Assembly (NCBI RefSeq): GCF_036711975.1
Contig: NC_091970.1
Location: 1,061,501-1,125,500, forward strand
DNA: 64,000 nucleotides
Direction of reading: 5' to 3'
Origin: Onthophagus taurus
Taxonomy: Eukaryota; Arthropoda; Insecta; Coleoptera; Scarabaeidae
Shown: positions 59,001 to 64,000 of the stretch, one piece after another
Layout of the letters: the number at the start of each line of letters is the position of its first letter
How positions within the stretch are numbered: the stretch's first letter is position 1
Position numbers and translations under genes: made by a program
Notes under the pieces: model-generated
Told to the model about the DNA's origin: nothing
The model's input: the letters and a program-made list of their open reading frames with translations, nothing else
Database searches by the model: none

Positions 59001-60672
59001 ATAATGGGGTTTGTTATAAACAATTTGCAGAAAACGAGTTTTGAATGAAAATCTGTCAATTTGCGAAATGCCAAAAAAAATTAAAATTTAAATAAATCAT
59101 AACAACCTTATTTTGAAGAATTAAAAAATGATTTATATTTTAATTTAAAGCTAAGAGACTCTATTTTTGGATAATGTTCAGAAATAATAGGGTTTATTAT
59201 AAATAATTTCCACAAAAACAATTTTATCGAAAAACCCGTTTTTCTGCAATTTCAGTAAAAGTGTAAATTTAAAAAATTCGCATTGACCTTATTTTAAGGA
59301 GTTGGGACGTGATGTATACCTTAAATTAAAGCTAAAAGATTCTATTTTATGATAACGCCGAAATATAATGGGGTTTATTATAAACAATTTGCAGAAAACG
59401 AGTTTTGAATGAAAATATGTCAATTTGCGAAATGCCAAAAAAAATTAAAATTTAAATAAATCATAACAACCTTATTTTGAGGAATTAAAAAATGATTTAT
59501 ATTTTAATTTGAAGCTAAGAGACTCTATTTTTGGATAATGTTCAGAAATAATAGGGTTTATAATAAATAATTTCCACAAAAACAATTTTATCGAAAAACC
59601 CGTTTTTCTGCAATTTCAGTAAAAGTGTAAACTTAAAAAATTCGCATTGACCTTATTTTAAGGAGTTGGGACGTGATGTATACCTTAAATTGAAGCTAAA
59701 AGATTCTATTTTATGATAACGCCGAAATATAATGGGGTTTGTTATAAACAATTTGCAGAAAACGAGTTTTGAATGAAAATCTGTCAATTTGCGAAATGCC
59801 AAAAAAAATTAAAATTTAAATAAATCATAACAACCTTATTTTGAAGAATTAAAAAATGATTTATATTTTAATTTAAAGCTAAGAGACTCTATTTTTGGAT
59901 AATGTTCAGAAATAATAGGGTTTATTATAAATAATTTCCACAAAAACAATTTTATCGAAAAACCCGTTTTTCTGCAATTTCAGTAAAAGTGTAAATTTAA
60001 AAAATTCGCATTGACCTTATTTTAAGGAGTTGGGACGTGATGTATACCTTAAATTAAAGCTAAAAGATTCTATTTTATGATAACGCCGAAATATAATGGG
60101 GTTTATTATAAACAATTTGCAGAAAACGAGTTTTGAATGAAAATATGTCAATTTGCGAAATGCCAAAAAAAATTAAAATTTAAATAAATCATAACAACCT
60201 TATTTTGAGGAATTAAAAAATGATTTATATTTTAATTTGAAGCTAAGAGACTCTATTTTTGGATAATGTTCAGAAATAATAGGGTTTATAATAAATAATT
60301 TCCACAAAAACAATTTTATCGAAAAACCCGTTTTTCTGCAATTTCAGTAAAAGTGTAAACTTAAAAAATTCGCATTGACCTTATTTTAAGGAGTTGGAAC
60401 GTGATGTATACCTTAAATTAAAGCTAAAAGATTCTATTTTATGATAACGCCGAAATATAATGGGGTTTGTTATAAACAATTTGCAGAAAACGAGTTTTGA
60501 ATGAAAATCTGTCAATTTGCGAAATGCCAAAAAAAATTAAAATTTAAATAAATCATAACAACCTTATTTAGAGGAATTAAAAAGTGATTTAAATCTTAAT
60601 TTAAAGCTAAGATACTCTATTTTTGGATAGTGTTCAGAAATAATAGGGTTAATTATAAATAATTTCCAGAAA
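50085..60672 (+). repeat. 10.6-kb higher-order satellite: 29 copies of a 364-bp dimer
   Basis: The marker CTGCAATTTCAGTAA recurs from 50146 to 60336, 28 periods averaging 364.0 bases; a few units differ by 2. Each unit is two related monomers of about 183 and 181 bases: one starts AAAGCTAAAAGATTCTATTTT and the other AAAGCTAAGAGACTCTATTTT, and both continue with ...GGGTTT(A/G)TTATAAA.AATTT. Neighbouring units differ at a few per cent. Blocks of two to three units are duplicated within the array. It fills the space between the convergent IPMK and DAPK1 genes. Confidence 0.97.
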
Positions 60673-60814
60673 AATTTTAATTCATCAATTCACACATTAT
60701 ATCACAATTTCATTAATTTAATTAATTAATTAATACTGTGCTGATTCGTAAATTTAATAATTTAGAGGTGTTTAAATGATTCAAAAGAAATCGGGACGGC
60801 TTTTATATTTGTGC

Positions 60815-62465
60815 TTAAACCTCCAACGGATCAACGGCTTTAAAGATAGAAGTCGATCTCAAAACGACTTCAGAAGCATCCAATCGATCCAATTCGATCA
60901 AACTCGTAATTAAATTCCCTATCGAACAATCAGAAATCGTTAATAACCTCATCGTATGACTCGTATGTTGAGAATCCAACGCGGCGATCCTTTCTTGGCT
61001 CAATCCAACTTTTAAAGCCAACAAACACCAATCTCTTCCATGCGGATCAGGCGGATCCAATAATCCGCAAAGTTTTAATTTCGTGGGAGGTGGTAAATCG
61101 TAAATTTTTAACCCACACCCCCATTGGATGCTATTAGCGAGTTCCGCGTCTCCAAATAAAACCAATTGCACCATACTCTCCGCTTTTTCTATATCCGGGT
61201 TAAAAACGGTCACATCCGGAATCGATTCCGAATCGAGAATCGCCGAAATAATCGTTTGGGGGTTATAACAATACGGCTCGGAGTGATGAACGCGCAATTG
61301 GTGGCTACTTAAAACGTGTTTTTCGTACAATAAACCTGGGCAAATCGTCGAAATCGCCTCGGTTATTATTTTCATTGTTTGGTCGAAAAACGCAAACGAG
61401 AATTTTGAGGATTGGCGGGGACCGCGGATTTTTATCTCGACGTATTCGACGCCTCTGACATCCTCGTTTAGGGTTATTAACGTTTCTAGGGTGGTCGTGC
61501 ACAGCTTTGAACCGTGGTACCATTGATACAGGTCTATATCGACGTCACCGAATGATGAGTTTAATGTTGAACGTCTTAATTCAATCTAAGCAATTGAATT
61601 TGTTTGTTAGTATTTGGGGTTTAACTCAAAACATTTACTAACATACAAACGAACATAAAATAATATTGCTCTATAAATGTAGAAATTAAAACAAATTTGG
61701 GGAAAACTTCGTTTCAGCAGCATTTAAGACATGCTCAATAAGTACAATGTCTTTCAATGTGATATACAGGTGTCCCAAAAGTTTGGGAACCTAACTTTGC
61801 GATGTTGTAATTTTGTTCATAACGATTTTGTGGCTGAGCCAAGCTGGAGTGACTCATTGTCAGAGTACAATTCGTCGTCTACGACGTAAGAGAGAGTTAA
61901 GACAGATGTCTGGCAGGATAAAGGAGAAAAAGAGATGGTTTAAGGCCAGAGCAAAGATAATTTTAACTCTTTAATTTTGAAATTCTAATTGATGAAAGTG
62001 TTAAAGCAGGCGGCTAAATGTTTTATATAGCTACAAACAGATTCCAGATGATGGAACATTTTAATAATAATTGCATTTTTCCCATTAACTAAACACAACC
62101 TCAAAGATTATTATTAAATTTGAAATTTACATAGGTTTTATAAAAAAATCAACAAGAACCTGTGGTTCTTCAATGCTGCTGAAACAGCTTATATTTTTGT
62201 TAATATTTTGAATTGCGAGAAGAAATAAAAGCAAAAAGCTATTTAACAAAATCACAATAAAAATAATCGCTTTATCACTTACTTGAATGTAGGGAAACAT
62301 CGATGAAAATAAATGGCACGTTTCCGGTGGGGTGTACAATCTTAAACCTCCATAACAAGCCCCTGTGGTTCTATATCGAGGGTCTCCAGGATCCCATAAT
62401 CCCGATAACGTTTCTATGTGGTTGTAAATCGGCAATTCGTATTCTACATCACCATCAACATCACA
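60815..62465 (-). CDS. DAPK1: Death-associated protein kinase 1-like, C-terminal exons (partial)
   Basis: The last two visible coding exons are 62465-62283 and 61585-60815, both phase 0 with GT/AG ends. They encode 317 residues; the N-terminal kinase, ankyrin and ROC-COR parts must lie beyond the right edge. The C-terminal death domain (PPPTKLKLCGLLDPPDPHGR, DWCLLALKVGLSQE, then IGNLITSLIELDRLDASEVV and RSTSIFKAV) matches the DAPK1 death domain as I know it (LLDPPDPLGKDWCLLA, SSVFKI). The preceding region (SGLWDPGDPRYRTTGACYGG; DIDLYQWYHGSKLCTT) would be the post-ROC-COR linker. DAPK1 is a Ca2+/calmodulin-regulated Ser/Thr kinase in cell death, autophagy and cytoskeletal control. The frame opens at the upstream acceptor TTTTTAG|TGTGAT, so no start is claimed. 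Confidence 0.88.
61586..62282. other. DAPK1 intron with a short transposon-end-like motif
   Basis: 697 bases. ATACAGGTGTCCCAAAAGTT (about 61764-61783) resembles the CAGGGTGTCCCA ends of several insect transposon families, but no partner end or transposase is seen. The rest is unremarkable. Confidence 0.4.
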
Positions 62466-62489
62466 CTAAAAACAAATAAATGTTGTTAG

Positions 62490-64000
62490 ATAATAATTTT
62501 CTCCAAAACGGATTTAGATTTACGAAATAAAACTTTTTTACGTTCATTTTAATTTGACGTTTTGATTTTTTGAAAAGTGAGGTTAAGAAAAATGACAGAT
62601 TTCTGTATTAACGATCAACTATTAATAGGAAATTTTTTGTTCAAACATAAAAATCATCACGCTAAAAACAAATAAATTTTGATAGATAATAATTTTGTCG
62701 AAAACGGATTTAGATTTACGAGATAAAACTTTTTTACGTCCGAAAGAAACGTTTTAGATTAGGTTACATTAAATTTTAATTTGACGTTTTAATTTTTTGA
62801 AAAGTGAGGTTAAGAAAAATGAAAGATTTCTGTATTAACGATCAATTATTAATAGGAAATACTTTGTTCAAACATAAAATATTCATAAAATAACTATCAA
62901 CATCACACTAAAAAGAAATAAATTTTGATAGATAATAATTTTATCCAAAACGGATTTAGAATTACGAGATAAAACTTTTTTACTTCCGAAAGAAACGTTT
63001 TAGATTAGGTTACACTAAATTTTAATTTGACGTTTTAATTTTTTGAAAAGTGAGGTTAAGAAAAATGACAGATTTCTGTATTAACGATCAACTATTAATA
63101 GGAAATTCTTTGTTCAAACATAAAATATTCATAAAATAACCATCACCATATCAACATCACACTAAAAAGAAATAAATTTTGATAAATAATAATTTTATCC
63201 AAAACGGATTTAGATTTACGAGGTAAAACTTTTTTACGTTCGAAAAAAACGTTTTAGGTTAGGTTACGCTAAATTTTAATTTGACGTTTTAATTTTTTGA
63301 AAAGTGAGGTTAAGAAAAATGACAGATTTCTGTATTAACGATCAACTATTAATAGGAAATTCTTTGTTCAAACATAAAATATTCATAAAATAACCATCAC
63401 CATATCAACATCACACTAAAAAGAAATAAATTTTGATAAATAATAATTTTATCCAAAACGGATTAAGATTTACGCGATAAAACTTTTTTACGTTCGAAAG
63501 AAACGTTTTAGGTTAGGTTACGCTAAATTTTAATTTGACGTTTTAATTTTTTGAAAAGTGAGGTTAAGAAAAATTAAAGATTTCTGTATTAACGATCAAC
63601 TATTAATAGAAAATTCTTTGTTCAAACATAAAAATATTCATAAAATAACCATCACCATAGCAACATCACACTAAAAAGAAATAAATTTTGATAAATAATA
63701 ATTTTATCCAAAACGGATTTAGATTTACGAGGTAAAACTTTTTTACGTTCGAAAGAAACGTTTTAGGTTAGGTTACGCTAAATTTTAATTTGACGTTTTA
63801 ATTTTTTGAAAAGTGAGGTTAAGCAAGAAAGAATGATAGATTTCTGTATTAACGATCAATTATTAATAGGAAATTCTTTGTTCAAACATAAAATATTCAT
63901 AAAATAACCATCACCATAGCAACATCACACTAAAAAGAAATAAATTTTGATAAATAATAATTTTATCCAAAACGGATTAAGATTTACGCGATAAAACATT
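62490..64000 (+). repeat. ~254-bp satellite in the DAPK1 intron, running off the window
   Basis: AAAACGGATT(T/A)AGA falls at 62506, 62701, 62947, 63201, 63455, 63710 and 63969. Spacings are 195 and 246, then 254-259. Units contain TTCTGTATTAACGATCAACT, TTTTTTGAAAAGTGAGGTTA and GGTTAGGTTACGCTAAATTT. Copies near the exon are shorter and more diverged, as expected at the edge of an array. Confidence 0.92.

Noticed and set aside
50085-60672. CRISPR-like array
   Set aside because: Regular repeats in a eukaryotic genome with no unique spacers; the whole 364-bp unit repeats, so it is a satellite.
61305-61523. Arg-rich minus-strand frame overlapping the DAPK1 exon
   Set aside because: Shifted frame of the same exon; the DAPK1 frame runs through it from the acceptor at 61585.
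63250-63780. Telomere-like TTAGG repeats (TTAGGTTAGGTTA)
   Set aside because: Only two units per satellite copy, inside a 254-bp repeat; not a telomeric tract.

Overview
This is a eukaryotic nuclear window from an AT-rich insect genome. Beetle is my best guess, from the style of the genes and the heavy intronic satellites, but I cannot prove it. Ten protein-coding genes can be supported by family signatures. In most of them I placed every exon by GT/AG sites and checked that the splice phases agree. No prokaryotic features, tRNA, rRNA or CRISPR were seen.

Layout, left to right: a two-exon C2H2 zinc-finger gene (-, 1050-5943); TXNDC15, a thioredoxin-fold membrane protein (-, 6434-7324); GRHPR, glyoxylate/hydroxypyruvate reductase (-, 7443-8555); GBF1/garz, the large Golgi Arf-GEF, ten coding exons and about 1792 residues (+, 9116-24445); a short HCF-like gene with only the C-terminal fibronectin half (-, 24859-26232); a Canopy-family ER chaperone ending in KSEL (+, 26656-27403); mitoribosomal protein mS33/MRPS33 (-, 27459-27809); a short SKICH/CALCOCO-like protein (+, 28114-28873); U2AF50, the large U2AF subunit, eight exons (-, 34488-44759); IPMK, inositol polyphosphate multikinase (+, 46064-49999); and the 3' end of a DAPK1-type death-associated protein kinase (-, from 60815 past the right edge).

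The genes are mostly housekeeping: RNA splicing, Golgi traffic, ER folding, mitochondrial translation, metabolism and inositol phosphate signalling. They are not an operon or a pathway. Four pairs are head to head and probably share short bidirectional promoters: GRHPR/GBF1, HCF-like/Canopy, MRPS33/SKICH and U2AF50/IPMK.

The striking content is repetitive. About half the window is tandem or palindromic satellite lying inside introns and between convergent genes. The main arrays are: (a) a family built on a ~117-bp monomer with a shared core (AAATCCTTTAAAATGAGT) in the zinc-finger intron, GBF1 introns 4 and 7, the 29-32 kb spacer and a 4.9-kb U2AF50 intron; (b) a 10.6-kb array of 29 copies of a 364-bp unit that is itself a dimer of two diverged ~182-bp monomers (a higher-order repeat) between IPMK and DAPK1; (c) eight copies of a 190-bp satellite with no net length change in an IPMK intron, which looks like a distant, inverted relative of (b); (d) ~670-bp repeats in GBF1 intron 3 that carry CTCF-like sites; and (e) a ~254-bp array in the DAPK1 intron that runs off the window. 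Two near-perfect hairpins and several dispersed elements are also present.
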